DNA of 64,000 nt from UBA3910 sp964626065 (GCA_964626065.1 CAZVDE010000002.1:1-64000); one strand, 5' to 3'; shown: positions 45,312 to 54,326, counted from the stretch's first letter. Made by a program: numbers and translations. The notes: generated by a model from the letters alone, not told the origin.

Positions 45312-46453
45312 GCAAAAACATACGGCCCGTTTTTATAATACTTATCTGCCTTCTTTTGTCCGGCTGTTGGGATCACCTCGAGCTGGAAACGCTGGATTTT
45401 GTGCTCGGTGTAGGCGTGGACGCGGTGGAACCGGATTTTGACATTATTACCGAACTCGTTAAGGTCAAAGGGGCACAAGAAACCGAATTCGAGCCTGTTG
45501 TACTCACAACTAAGGGAGGGACATTCTTTACGTCCGGGCGCTCTTTAACGAAACCCGCGGGAATTCGTATGCGTTGGGCCCATGCCCAAGTGTTTATCGT
45601 ATCCGAAGAGGCGGCTCGGGAGAATATCCTATCGGCGATTGAATTGATTATGCGGGACCCGGACGTGAGGACCTCAATTTTACTGATGGTGGCGAAAGAC
45701 TGCACCGTTCACGAGATCTTCACAAGCAAACCGCCCATAACCGATTTCGTCAGCGATCATCTGCGCAATCTAGTGGAACTGCGGGATCGGATACCCTTTT
45801 TTTATTCACGCAAACTGTGGGAATTCAGGCAGACACTGGCCCTGAGCGGAATCAACGGCGTTCTGCCCACGGTGCAGCTCGTGCAGGAAGGTGAGGACAA
45901 AGTGCCTGTTTTAGACGGTAGCGCTGTTTTTAAGGGATGCCAAATGGTGGGCTGGCTCACCGGGCCGGAATCGCGCGTTTTCGCCATGCTCATGGGTGAG
46001 CGCGACCGCGGCCCCTTAGTGGTTAAGACGGAAGTTGGTGGAGAGCGGGGGGAGATTACGTACGAAATCAGGGGCAACCAGGTCAAAATTACTCCACTCA
46101 CCGAAGGCCCGCGCCTTGGTTTTTCCATTGCGCTGCAGCTGCAGGTGGATTTACCTGAGTTAGGTTCTCTAGACATCGAATATGAGGATCCTAAGGTCGA
46201 AGCTGCTTTAGAAAGAGAGATTAACATCTTGGTGCAGGGCCAGATTCTAAATTTGATTGGTAGGGTGCAGCGAGAATTCGGGGCGGATATATTTGGCTTC
46301 GGATTGCTCTTGAAGAAGCGTAATCCAAGCGTTTGGCGCGCCTACGCGGATAATTGGGACGACACCTTCGCTGCGCTAGATATTAGCGCAGAAGTCAGCA
46401 GCAGAATTGTTTCCACAGGAGTCCTTTCCAAACCGCTGCGCATGAGGGAATAG
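45308..46453 (+). CDS. gerC: Spore germination lipoprotein, Ger(x)C family
   Basis: 381 residues beginning with a lipoprotein signal: NIRPVFIILICLLLSGCWDHLE, cleavage before the Cys at LLSGC followed by WD, the usual GerC start. Family motifs follow (GVGVDAV, WAHAQVFIVSEEAARENI, a late basic segment). It is the lipid-anchored subunit of the germinant receptor. Its start overlaps the gerA stop (ATGA), so the subunits are made in step. Next gene starts two bases after its stop. Confidence 0.94.
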   Translation: MSKNIRPVFIILICLLLSGCWDHLELETLDFVLGVGVDAVEPDFDIITELVKVKGAQETEFEPVVLTTKGGTFFTSGRSLTKPAGIRMRWAHAQVFIVSEEAARENILSAIELIMRDPDVRTSILLMVAKDCTVHEIFTSKPPITDFVSDHLRNLVELRDRIPFFYSRKLWEFRQTLALSGINGVLPTVQLVQEGEDKVPVLDGSAVFKGCQMVGWLTGPESRVFAMLMGERDRGPLVVKTEVGGERGEITYEIRGNQVKITPLTEGPRLGFSIALQLQVDLPELGSLDIEYEDPKVEAALEREINILVQGQILNLIGRVQREFGADIFGFGLLLKKRNPSVWRAYADNWDDTFAALDISAEVSSRIVSTGVLSKPLRMRE

Positions 46454-46455
46454 AT

Positions 46456-46674
46456 ATGGGGGCGATTCTAGTTGCGGTGGGTTTTGTGGCAGTGGGCGTG
46501 CTTGAATTATCCTTGTGGCCGGAGCGCCCCTTGAAAAAAACGGCCGTCTATGTGGGGCTGCTCGTTTTAATGGCAGCACTTTCGGTGGCGGTGGCACTAG
46601 ATATCAATTTGCCGGTACCTTCCCCAGTTGATGCCCTGCTTAAGCTATTTGAATTTCTGCGAGGGGGAGCTTGA
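46456..46674 (+). CDS. Small two-helix membrane protein within the ger operon
   Basis: 72 residues: helix one at about 3-20 (ILVAVGFVAVGVLELSLW), a basic loop (RPLKKT), helix two at about 30-49, and a short amphipathic tail. It sits between gerC and gerB with no free space on either side (two bases before; stop abutting the next ATG). Similar small two-helix D proteins are known from some Bacillus ger operons, where they modulate receptor function; I infer the same class by size, topology and place. Confidence 0.7.
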   Translation: MGAILVAVGFVAVGVLELSLWPERPLKKTAVYVGLLVLMAALSVAVALDINLPVPSPVDALLKLFEFLRGGA

Positions 46675-47754
46675 ATGGATGAGTTAGTCCCCGATGGGCA
46701 AGGCATCGCTTTGGCCATGCTTTATGTATTGGGCAATTCTTTCATCTTTGGTTTGGGCCGTAGGGCCGGGGCAGATTTGTGGCTGGCATTTTTACTGGCC
46801 GTTGCTGCGGCGCTGCCGATTTTGCTGCTTAATATCCGCCTGCGCAGAATTTTGCCCGGTACCACTCTTTGGGAAGGGCTGGGCAACCTGGTGGGTAAGT
46901 GGCCCTCTCGCTTTATCGCCATGTATTACGCTTTTTATGCCTGGCGCTTATCCTGCCTGGTTACAACCGATATAACCCGATTTATCTCCGCTGTTTCGCT
47001 GGAGAATACCCCTTCCCTGATTTTGGCCTTGATGCTGGTACTGCTTGCTTTATGGGCGGTAAAAGCGGGGATAGAGGTCTTGGCCCGCTGGAGCGCGGTT
47101 GCTTTAAAATTTATGCTGCCGCTGATCTTTATCACTAATCTTCTGGTATTAACCGAGGTTGATTTAGGGACGTTTTTGCCCTTCCTCTACCACGGCTTCG
47201 AGCCGGTGGCTATGGGCGCCTTGGAGTTGTTAGATTTCCCCCTTTTAAGCCTGGTCCTCGTGTTTTGGGCCTTCGATTCATTCAAAAACGAGGATTCGGT
47301 GACGAAAATATTTGTGCCCGGGCTGTTAATAGGTGGCTTCATTCTGATGTCAATTTTTTGTTCCGCTTTGGCAGTAGTGGGTGTTGATAAATACATGGGT
47401 TCCTATTTTCCCGCTTATATAGCTGTTTCGCGCATCAACATTGCTCGTTTTCTTTCGCGCCTGGAAGCGAGCGTTGGTATTCCTTTTTTGGTTGGCAGTT
47501 TCTTGAAACTCAGTGTCTGTCTGCTGGTTGCCTGTAAAGGCTTGGCCTGGTCCTTAGGTTTTACGGATTATCGGTTTTTAGTCACGCCGTTGGCATTGGG
47601 TATCATTGCGGGGTCTCAATGGTTTACTAAGGACTTAATGGAATTGTATGTTTCCGCCACGAAAATGCTCCATCCCTTAGACGTATCAGCCCAGGTTATC
47701 ATTCCGGTTGTTTTATGGATAATTGCCGAAATCAAAAAACCGGCTCGTGAATAA
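46675..47754 (+). CDS. gerB: Spore germination receptor subunit B (GerAB/APC-type permease)
   Basis: 359 residues, ten membrane helices in the amino acid/polyamine permease fold of endospore germination permeases. Helix one carries ALAMLYVLGNSFIFG; helix-loop TTLWEGLGNLVGKWPSR and the repeated W/F-rich spans fit the family. In GerA receptors this subunit binds the germinant amino acid or sugar. ATG directly abuts the stop of the small gene upstream. Last gene of the operon; no terminator hairpin was seen after it. Confidence 0.93.
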   Translation: MDELVPDGQGIALAMLYVLGNSFIFGLGRRAGADLWLAFLLAVAAALPILLLNIRLRRILPGTTLWEGLGNLVGKWPSRFIAMYYAFYAWRLSCLVTTDITRFISAVSLENTPSLILALMLVLLALWAVKAGIEVLARWSAVALKFMLPLIFITNLLVLTEVDLGTFLPFLYHGFEPVAMGALELLDFPLLSLVLVFWAFDSFKNEDSVTKIFVPGLLIGGFILMSIFCSALAVVGVDKYMGSYFPAYIAVSRINIARFLSRLEASVGIPFLVGSFLKLSVCLLVACKGLAWSLGFTDYRFLVTPLALGIIAGSQWFTKDLMELYVSATKMLHPLDVSAQVIIPVVLWIIAEIKKPARE

Positions 47755-47756
47755 TG

Positions 47757-47963
47757 CTATAAAGTATCGATGGCCCGGCAGATAGATTGATAAAAGCGGG
47801 GCCGCAGAGAGAAAATGGCGGGCGGTGAGGCTGAGGCAAAACTGAAGCACCCGTAGGCCTCCAATGCCGCTGTGCGGTTTTCATGGCCAATTAAGGCCAC
47901 AGCCGCCGAAGCGTGTTTGTTGTTGATGAAATCTTCCACATGTTTTAAGGCCGGGCTGAACAT
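47757..47963 (-). pseudogene. Possible N-terminal remnant of a beta-lactamase-type serine hydrolase
   Basis: A 68-residue frame convergent with gerB, two bases from its stop. Residues 5-40 (HVEDFINNKHASAAVALIGHENRTAALEAYG) resemble the opening of class C beta-lactamase-related hydrolases, where a helix, a PGAVVLV strand and an AFGY-type turn precede the SxxK motif. The match then fades and the frame ends before any SxxK Ser. I read it as a decayed fragment. The resemblance is by eye and short, so it may equally be a non-coding frame or a short unknown protein. Confidence 0.3.
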
Positions 47964-48052
47964 TAGAGGATCATTCCTTTCAGATGTTCTGCTTGCGGGG
48001 AGGGGAAGGCCCCCATTTCCCGAATTAGGTGTTGGAAGGAAAGGAGATTGTT

Positions 48053-49756
48053 ATGGAAGCAAAACAGCGCTATCAAGCCTGGCTGGATGATCCGTTAATA
48101 GATCCCCAAACGCGGCAGGAACTGGAGGGCCTGGCGGAAAATGACGAAGAGATTGAGGACCGCTTTTTTCGTTGGGTAGAATTTGGCACAGGAGGTATTC
48201 GCGCCAAATTGGGCGCCGGTTCCAACCGCCTTAATATTTATACGGTGCGCCTGGTCAGCCAAGCGTTGGCTAACAATCTAAAGGACAGAAAGCAAACGTC
48301 CGGCGGGGTGGTAATAGCCTATGATTCGCGCCGCATGTCCCGGGAATTTACGCAGGCGGCCTCAGCTGTTTTGGTCGGCAACGGAATCCCCGTTTATGTT
48401 TTTCCCGATTTGGCGCCGACGCCTCTTTTATCCTATGCGGTGCGGCACTGCCGGGCCGCCGCGGGAATTATGATCACCGCCAGCCATAATCCGCCCGAGT
48501 ACAATGGGGTGAAAGTATATAACTACCGGGGCAATCAGCTTCTGGAAAAGGAAGCCGGTGCGATCAGTTCCCGGATGGCAGCGTTAAGCCCGGAAGATGT
48601 CACTGTTCATCCCAAACCCGAAGCGAGTGGGTTGTTCCGGCACGTAGAGGAGAGTGTTGTCCAATCTTATTACCGGCGTGCGTTGGCTGCGGCCCCCGGC
48701 GTTCGGGACAGTCGCGATTTAAAGATTTTGTACACGCCGCTTCACGGTACCGGGGCGCGGTTTATACCGGAAATTTTGCGCATGGCGGGGTTCACCGCTG
48801 TTTCAACGGTGGCGGAGCAGATGAAACCAGACGGTGAGTTTCCCACGGTCAGTTATCCCAATCCGGAAGATGAAGAGGCCTATGCCTGCGCCTTTCGCTG
48901 TGCAGAAAAGGAAGACTATGATTTGATCATTGCCACCGATCCCGATGCGGATCGCATGGGGGTGGCTGTGCCGCAGGGCGCCGGGTGGGTACTGCTGAAC
49001 GGGAATCAAATCGGTGTGCTGCTGCAGGATTTTATTTTGGCCGCTTCGCCTGCGCGGAAAGCCCGCGGTGCGGTTGTAATCAAGACGATCGTCACAACCG
49101 ACATGGTGCATGCCATCGCGGAAAAATACGGTGCGGAGGTGGAAACTACCCTCACGGGGTTTAAGTATATCGGCGAATTGATTGATCGGCTCGGCGAACA
49201 AGGCCGGCGGTTCATGTTTGCCTTCGAAGAATCTTACGGCTATCTGGCCGGCACTGCCATTAGGGATAAGGATGCCGTCTTGGCCAGTCTGCTAATTGCC
49301 GAAGCCGCCGCTTATTACAAACAGCGTGGGTTGACACTTTTGGATCGCTTGAAGCAGTTGTTCCAGGAGCACGGTTTTTATCTCCAGGGGGGCTGTTCGT
49401 ATGGGTTTGCCACCAGTTTGGAAGCGGAACGCGCCGCAGAATTAATTTCCCGCCTGCAGGGCGCGCCAATTAATGCTATCGGCGGCGAACAGGTGGTTGA
49501 AGTTTTGGATTACGCCCACAGCCGCCGCGTTGACCTGCGTACGAACCGGGCGCTGCCCATTGATCTGCCGCCAGAACGGGTGCTGCAGTGGATTACCCGA
49601 GAAGGCAGTAAAGTGACACTGCGCCCCTCGGGCACCGAGCCGAAAATGAAATTATATTTAGAGGTGCGGGCCGCAAGTGAGCGGGAAGGAAAGCAGAGAT
49701 TGGCGGCCCTGCAAAAAGCGTTCGACGAAATCGTTAGGGGCGCGTTAGGGGCTTGA
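48053..49756 (+). CDS. Phosphoglucomutase/phosphomannomutase (alpha-D-phosphohexomutase family)
   Basis: 567 residues from the ATG at 48053 (AAAGGAG six bases upstream). All four active-site loops are present: TASHNPPEYNGVKVYN with the phosphoserine, the metal loop DPDADRMG, the sugar loop EESYGYL, and the phosphate loop RPSGTEPKMK. The length and FGTGGIR start fit the PgcA/phosphopentomutase-like branch. It interconverts hexose 1- and 6-phosphates. Its 3' end overlaps the convergent HD-GYP gene by 23 bases. Confidence 0.94.
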   Translation: MEAKQRYQAWLDDPLIDPQTRQELEGLAENDEEIEDRFFRWVEFGTGGIRAKLGAGSNRLNIYTVRLVSQALANNLKDRKQTSGGVVIAYDSRRMSREFTQAASAVLVGNGIPVYVFPDLAPTPLLSYAVRHCRAAAGIMITASHNPPEYNGVKVYNYRGNQLLEKEAGAISSRMAALSPEDVTVHPKPEASGLFRHVEESVVQSYYRRALAAAPGVRDSRDLKILYTPLHGTGARFIPEILRMAGFTAVSTVAEQMKPDGEFPTVSYPNPEDEEAYACAFRCAEKEDYDLIIATDPDADRMGVAVPQGAGWVLLNGNQIGVLLQDFILAASPARKARGAVVIKTIVTTDMVHAIAEKYGAEVETTLTGFKYIGELIDRLGEQGRRFMFAFEESYGYLAGTAIRDKDAVLASLLIAEAAAYYKQRGLTLLDRLKQLFQEHGFYLQGGCSYGFATSLEAERAAELISRLQGAPINAIGGEQVVEVLDYAHSRRVDLRTNRALPIDLPPERVLQWITREGSKVTLRPSGTEPKMKLYLEVRAASEREGKQRLAALQKAFDEIVRGALGA

Positions 49757-50924
49757 TCTCGGCCAAATGCTCAATGGCTAACCGGGTCAGGTCGCCATCG
49801 AGATGGCCCGCTTCAGCTTCTTTGGCTAGGATGCGGGCCGTTTTGCTGAGACTCAAGGCCGAGCGGTAGGGGCGTTCCTCCAACAGCGATTGGGTTATAT
49901 CAGCCACCGCCACCAACCTCGAACCCGTATCTAATTCAGCATCGGCAAGGCCAAAGGGGTAGCCGGTGCCGTCGAGGCGTTCGTGGTGGTAGCCGGCCCA
50001 TTGCTGCAGCTTTTTACATTCCGGGCCTAGATCGCCCAGCAAATAATAAGTATGGTACACATGCTGCTGCATGATTGCGGACTGCCGCTTATCTAAAGCC
50101 CCCGGGTACAGCAGGATTTCGTCGGGAATGGCCATCTTGCCCACATCGTGCAGTAGGCCCGTGATTTCCAAAAGTTTGATTTCCCGCTCAGAAAGGCCTA
50201 TTTTTTCGCCCAAAAAAGCGGCGATGCGGCTCACGCCCCAGGAATGACCGCCCGTGTAAGGCGAGATGCTGTCCACCAAGGTGGCCATCATCTCGGCCAG
50301 TTCTTGCAGTTCCTGCAAAGTGAGAATCCGCTTAACCGTGATTCTGTCTTGCAGCCAAGAATTGTGGTTGCCGTGCTGTAGGTCAAGCCAAAAACCGGAA
50401 ATCGGAGCCAGTTCGGCCAAGGCCTCCACCACCTCGGGGTGGAATATTTTACCTTTTTGTGCATTGAAATAAGCTAAAATGTCCGGGACCTGCCACAGGT
50501 AATAGCGGTCTTTTTTCAGGATTAGATCAATGCGATCCGCCATATGGATGATGGCGGGGATAATATTCATGCCCGGGCTGTAGTAGTCATGGTGTTCTAG
50601 GATATGGTCAGCCGAAAATGCCAAGAGCCCGGTCGTCCGGACAAGTTCACTGCCCCTTTGGCAGTGCAGTGCGGTTATGCCCCGCTGCGGCTCCAAATCG
50701 GCCAGGCGCAGTTTTTCCTCGGTCGTAATAACCCCAATATCGTGCAGCAGCGAGCTGAGCAGCAGCTCTTCCAGATCATGTTCGGACAAGCCTAGTGTTT
50801 TTCCGAGGCGAAAGGCGGTGTAAGCCACTCTCTCCGCGTGGGCCAGGAAAGTAAGATCGTTGAGATCGCCCGCTCGGGAAAAACTGGCGAGTGCTGTGAC
50901 TAAATTGACTTGAATGTTTAACAT
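49734..50924 (-). CDS. Tandem HD / HD-GYP protein, probable c-di-GMP phosphodiesterase
   Basis: 396 residues from the ATG at 50924 (GAGAGGTG upstream). Two HD domains: an N-terminal one (about 20-180) with LLHDIGVI and EHHDYY but no GYP, and a C-terminal HD-GYP (about 205-385) with LLHDVGKMAIPDEI, YHHERLDGTGYP and a VADI segment. No membrane helix or sensor is visible. The C-terminal half should hydrolyse c-di-GMP; the N-terminal half may be regulatory or a second, altered phosphohydrolase site. Divergent from the second chromate pair. Confidence 0.9.
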   Translation of the reverse strand: MLNIQVNLVTALASFSRAGDLNDLTFLAHAERVAYTAFRLGKTLGLSEHDLEELLLSSLLHDIGVITTEEKLRLADLEPQRGITALHCQRGSELVRTTGLLAFSADHILEHHDYYSPGMNIIPAIIHMADRIDLILKKDRYYLWQVPDILAYFNAQKGKIFHPEVVEALAELAPISGFWLDLQHGNHNSWLQDRITVKRILTLQELQELAEMMATLVDSISPYTGGHSWGVSRIAAFLGEKIGLSEREIKLLEITGLLHDVGKMAIPDEILLYPGALDKRQSAIMQQHVYHTYYLLGDLGPECKKLQQWAGYHHERLDGTGYPFGLADAELDTGSRLVAVADITQSLLEERPYRSALSLSKTARILAKEAEAGHLDGDLTRLAIEHLAEIKPLTRP

Positions 50925-51015
50925 AAGATTCACCTCTCACATAAAATCAACATTAGGCAGACAGGAATTCCGGCCCCTGCCCAGAATGGGCATGGGTAGA
51001 TGGGGGTGGGTGGGA

Positions 51016-51576
51016 ATGAGTACAAAGGCCCGGGACTACCGGCGACTTTTCATCGCCTTTTTCCGCATTGGCTTATTTGCGTTCGGCGGGGGGTTCGCCA
51101 TGCTGCCTTTGATCGAAAAAGAAGTGGTGGATCGCCACCGATGGGCCGAGAAGGAAGAGATTCTGGATATTTTCGCTTTGACCCAATCGGTGCCCGGCTC
51201 GGTTGGGGTGAATACCGCTGTCTTTATCGGGGGCAGGCTTCACGGCATACCCGGTGCCATTGCCGCTCTTTTGGGCGTTGTGACACCCTCCGTTTTAATT
51301 ATTCTCATCATAGCACACTTTTTTTCCCAGTTCCAATCAAACCCTTATGTCTCCAAAGCTTTTGCCGGAATCAGGGGGGCCATTATCGGCCTGATTGCCG
51401 CGGCCGGGCTGCGGATTGCTCGCAGTTCGATCTTTGATCGCTTCGGCCTGATGGTGGCCGTCATTACCTTCGTTCTCAGTGTTTTTGGCGTTCTTCCGGT
51501 TGTTTGGCTCATGATTTCGGGGGGCGCGGCAGGTTATCTCTATTACACGCGGAGCAAAAAGGGGGGCAAATCGTGA
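51016..51576 (+). CDS. Chromate transporter family protein, half-size (first of second pair)
   Basis: 186 residues from the ATG at 51016 behind a G-rich ribosome site (GGGGTGGG); the frame is open to 50914 but the extra N-terminal residues are not family-like. CHR signature: FFRIGLFAFGGGFAMLPLIEKEVV, then FALTQSVPGSVGVNTAVFIGG. Overlaps the partner gene by four bases (GTGA). It is clearly related to but different from the pair at 27620-28755. Confidence 0.9.
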   Translation: MSTKARDYRRLFIAFFRIGLFAFGGGFAMLPLIEKEVVDRHRWAEKEEILDIFALTQSVPGSVGVNTAVFIGGRLHGIPGAIAALLGVVTPSVLIILIIAHFFSQFQSNPYVSKAFAGIRGAIIGLIAAAGLRIARSSIFDRFGLMVAVITFVLSVFGVLPVVWLMISGGAAGYLYYTRSKKGGKS

Positions 51577-52109
51577 TTTTTCTGCAGTTGTTTTTTGCCT
51601 TTTTTAAAATCGGTTTATTCACGATTGGCGGCGGGTACGCCATGCTGGCCATTATTCAGGAGGAGATCATTCGCCACGGCTGGATGACCTCGGCGGAGTT
51701 CGTCGATATTGTGGGAGTGGCCGAAATGACGCCCGGGCCCATCGCGGTAAATGCAGCGACTTTCGTGGGTTATCGCAGTGCAGGCGTTGCGGGGGCCTTA
51801 ATTGCCACCGCCGCGGTTGTTTTGCCGTCGCTGATCAGCGTTTTGATAGTGGCAAAGGTGTGGGAGAAATATAAATCATCCCGCGGTGTGCAGGGCATGT
51901 TCGCCGGCATCCGTCCCGTCGTGGCCGGCTTGGTGATCGGGGCGGCGGTAATGGTTGCTCGGGCCAGCTTACAGGCCTTGGAGGGGGCCGATGCCGGTGT
52001 GGGCACTGTCTTGCTGGCTGCGGCCGCCTTTTTGGGCATCTACTTTAAAAAATGGGATCCCATTAAAATTTTACTCGCGGCCGGGCTTCTGGGCCTAATC
52101 ATTTTTTGA
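51573..52109 (+). CDS. Chromate transporter family protein, half-size (second of second pair)
   Basis: 178 residues from a GTG overlapping the previous stop, with AAGGGGGG eight bases upstream. CHR signature: FFAFFKIGLFTIGGGYAMLAIIQEEII and GVAEMTPGPIAVNAATFVGY. With the preceding protein it should form one membrane transporter. The downstream TetR gene has its own promoter, so this pair is probably a separate unit. Confidence 0.9.
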   Translation: MIFLQLFFAFFKIGLFTIGGGYAMLAIIQEEIIRHGWMTSAEFVDIVGVAEMTPGPIAVNAATFVGYRSAGVAGALIATAAVVLPSLISVLIVAKVWEKYKSSRGVQGMFAGIRPVVAGLVIGAAVMVARASLQALEGADAGVGTVLLAAAAFLGIYFKKWDPIKILLAAGLLGLIIF

Positions 52110-52194
52110 CCGCCTTTGGAAAATACCATATTTGCCCTAGTCAGCACGGTGCAGGTATGGTATACTATTTTTGCGCGATATGACTGGGCGGTCA
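52107..52194 (+). promoter_or_regulatory. Promoter/operator region of the TetR-led operon with nested inverted repeats
   Basis: The -10 TATACT (52161-52166) has an extended TG. Two inverted repeats are nested around it: TGACCGCC (52107) with GGCGGTCA (52187-52194), and inside it ATACCATA (52123) with TATGGTAT (52156-52163), which overlaps the -10. The right end also holds a near-palindrome TGACTGGGCGGTCA (52181-52194), typical of TetR operators. Binding there would block the promoter. Confidence 0.6.
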
Positions 52195-52216
52195 CATCAA
52201 ATTGGGGGTGCAGGCA

Positions 52217-52831
52217 GTGCCTAAACAGACCTTCTTTAATCTGGAACCTGAGCGGCGCGAGGGGGTAATCGCGGCTGCTGTGGAAGAATTTGCCCGGCAC
52301 CCCTATGAACAGGCTTCGCTGAGCCGCATTGTGGAAAACTGCGGCATTGCCAAGGGCAGCATGTACCAATACTTTGAAGATAAGCTTGATTTGTACTTAT
52401 ACATAGTCGAGTTGGCATATGAACGCAAACAGGACTATGTGGGGCGGGCCTTTTCTCTTGGCGGGGGCATTTTTGCCGTTTTAGAGGAATATTATCGCCA
52501 ATCGTTTTTGTTTTCGCAGGATTTTCCCCTGCTGCATCAGGTGGCCAACAATTTTTGGAGCAGTAGGGCTTTGGTTTTGCGCGGGGAGTTGGAAGAAGGG
52601 CGCCTCAGCCGGGCGGAGGAGTTTAGTGAATTTCTTGCCCGGGCGCTAAAATCGGGCCGGGCAAATGCCGGCCTGGATGCGCAGGCGGTTTTTTTCGTTT
52701 ATCATGCGGTGGGTAAAGCGCTCATTGACTATTTTGATCAGGACATGGATGATGGTTTTGTCAAAGAAGTATTAGATGTACTGCGTTACGGCTTGCAGAA
52801 GAGAGGGGAAGAAGAATGTTCAAAAAAATAA
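52217..52831 (+). CDS. TetR/AcrR family transcriptional regulator
   Basis: 204 residues from the GTG at 52217 (GGGGGTG six bases upstream), giving MPKQTFFNLEPERREGVIAAA. The N-terminal helix-turn-helix reads ASLSRIVENCGIAKGSMYQYF, a standard TetR pattern; the rest is the helical ligand and dimer domain (no recognisable ligand). A TetR-like near-palindrome and nested repeats lie just upstream, so it likely represses itself and the genes behind it. It overlaps the next gene by 16 bases. Confidence 0.92.
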   Translation: MPKQTFFNLEPERREGVIAAAVEEFARHPYEQASLSRIVENCGIAKGSMYQYFEDKLDLYLYIVELAYERKQDYVGRAFSLGGGIFAVLEEYYRQSFLFSQDFPLLHQVANNFWSSRALVLRGELEEGRLSRAEEFSEFLARALKSGRANAGLDAQAVFFVYHAVGKALIDYFDQDMDDGFVKEVLDVLRYGLQKRGEEECSKK

Positions 52832-54309
52832 TAGGCCAAGCCTGTGCCGCCGGCTGGGCCGCCTCCTTAGTACTTATCTTACTTTCCGGCGCTGTTTTTG
52901 CTGCTCCTATCTTGAATGTGGCAGTGCCTGCCGATCCGGATAGTTTCGATCCCACCCAAACGGTGGCGGCGGCCACGGGTGAAATCGCTTTCAATATCTA
53001 CGAGGGCCTTGTGAAGGCCAGCCCTTCGGGGGGGATCACGGGCGCTTTGGCCGAGAAATGGACGGTGGATGCGGGCAATACTGTTTATACGTTCTTTTTA
53101 CGGGATGCCCTCTTCCATGACGGTACGCCCGTTACCGCTGCTGATGTGGTTAATGCGCTAGACAGGGCCCGAGATCCCAAAATCGCGGTACGCGCCGGCG
53201 AATTGGCAGTAATTAAGGAGATACGGGAACAAAACGGCGCCATCCGCATCGAACTGCATGAGCCGCACGGGGCCTTTTTGTATACGTTGGCTGAAGTTTT
53301 TGCAGCAGTATACCCCGCCGGTGCCGCTAACTTGGCCCGGAGGCCCATCGGGACCGGGCCCTATTACCTAGCCGATTGGAAGCCCAACCAAGAATTGACG
53401 CTGCGCCGCTTTGAGCAGCACTGGTCCGGCGAGCTGCCTTACTACGCCACAGCGAAGTTCTTGATCATCCCGGACGAAAACAGTGCGGTGCTGAACTTAA
53501 AAGCGGGCCGTGTGGACCTGATTCCGCGCCTAGAAGCCTCTTTACTGCACCAAATTGAAAATGCGGGCCAATTGAAGGTATTCTCGTCGCCCATGAATGT
53601 GGTGCAGGTCTTAGCGATCAATAACGGGCGGGAGCCTTTTACCGATTGGCGCGTGCGCCGAGCGCTGGCTCTGGCTGTCAACCGTGGCGAAGTGATTGCA
53701 GGCGCTGCCTGGGGCCACGGCATTCCCCTTTACAGCGGGATCAGCCCGGCCATGGATAACTTTTTTAATGCCGATCTGGCCCAGATTAATCCCTATGATC
53801 CGGATTTGGCGCGCCGGCTGCTGAAGGAGGCCGGCCATGAAAACTTGCGTTTTTCTCTGGTTTTGCCCGCCAATTATGCAATTCATGTCCAGACGGGCGA
53901 ATTAGTTGCGGAGCAGTGGCGGGCTATCGGGGTGCAGGTCGATCTGCAAATTGTGGAGTGGGGTACCTGGTTGGAGCGCGTTTACACCCAGCGCGATTAC
54001 GATGTATCCATTATCGGTTTAGCAGGCAGGCTTGATCCCCACGCCATTTTGGTGCGCTATACAACGGGCAACAGCCGCAATTTTTTCAACTTCTCAGACA
54101 CTCGCTATGATGAGTTGATTGCGGAAGGCCTAAGGGCCGCGGGGGAAAAAAGGCGTGACATTTACTTGGCCGCCCAAGAGATTCTTGCCCAGCGGCTGCC
54201 GGGCATTTTTATCATGGATCCGCCCCTATTGGCGGCTATGGCCGAGGAAATAAAAGGCTGGCAGTATTACCCCACCTATGTTGTGGATCTGGCCCGTTTA
54301 TATCAATAG
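52816..54309 (+). CDS. ABC transporter substrate-binding protein (peptide/Dpp-Opp type), TetR-linked
   Basis: 497 residues. A signal peptide (SLVLILLSGAVFA, cut after AVFAA) precedes a family-5 solute-binding fold: VAVPADPDSFDPTQT, FHDGTPVTAADVVNALDRA, RRPIGTGPYYLADW and a late GLAGRLDPHAILVRY. It should bind peptides or similar ligands outside the cell. The start lies inside the TetR gene (AGAGGGGAAGA upstream), so regulator and transporter are coupled. Distinct from the binding protein at 10345. Confidence 0.92.
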   Translation: MFKKIIGQACAAGWAASLVLILLSGAVFAAPILNVAVPADPDSFDPTQTVAAATGEIAFNIYEGLVKASPSGGITGALAEKWTVDAGNTVYTFFLRDALFHDGTPVTAADVVNALDRARDPKIAVRAGELAVIKEIREQNGAIRIELHEPHGAFLYTLAEVFAAVYPAGAANLARRPIGTGPYYLADWKPNQELTLRRFEQHWSGELPYYATAKFLIIPDENSAVLNLKAGRVDLIPRLEASLLHQIENAGQLKVFSSPMNVVQVLAINNGREPFTDWRVRRALALAVNRGEVIAGAAWGHGIPLYSGISPAMDNFFNADLAQINPYDPDLARRLLKEAGHENLRFSLVLPANYAIHVQTGELVAEQWRAIGVQVDLQIVEWGTWLERVYTQRDYDVSIIGLAGRLDPHAILVRYTTGNSRNFFNFSDTRYDELIAEGLRAAGEKRRDIYLAAQEILAQRLPGIFIMDPPLLAAMAEEIKGWQYYPTYVVDLARLYQ

Positions 54310-54326
54310 GGAGTTTGGTGCACTAG

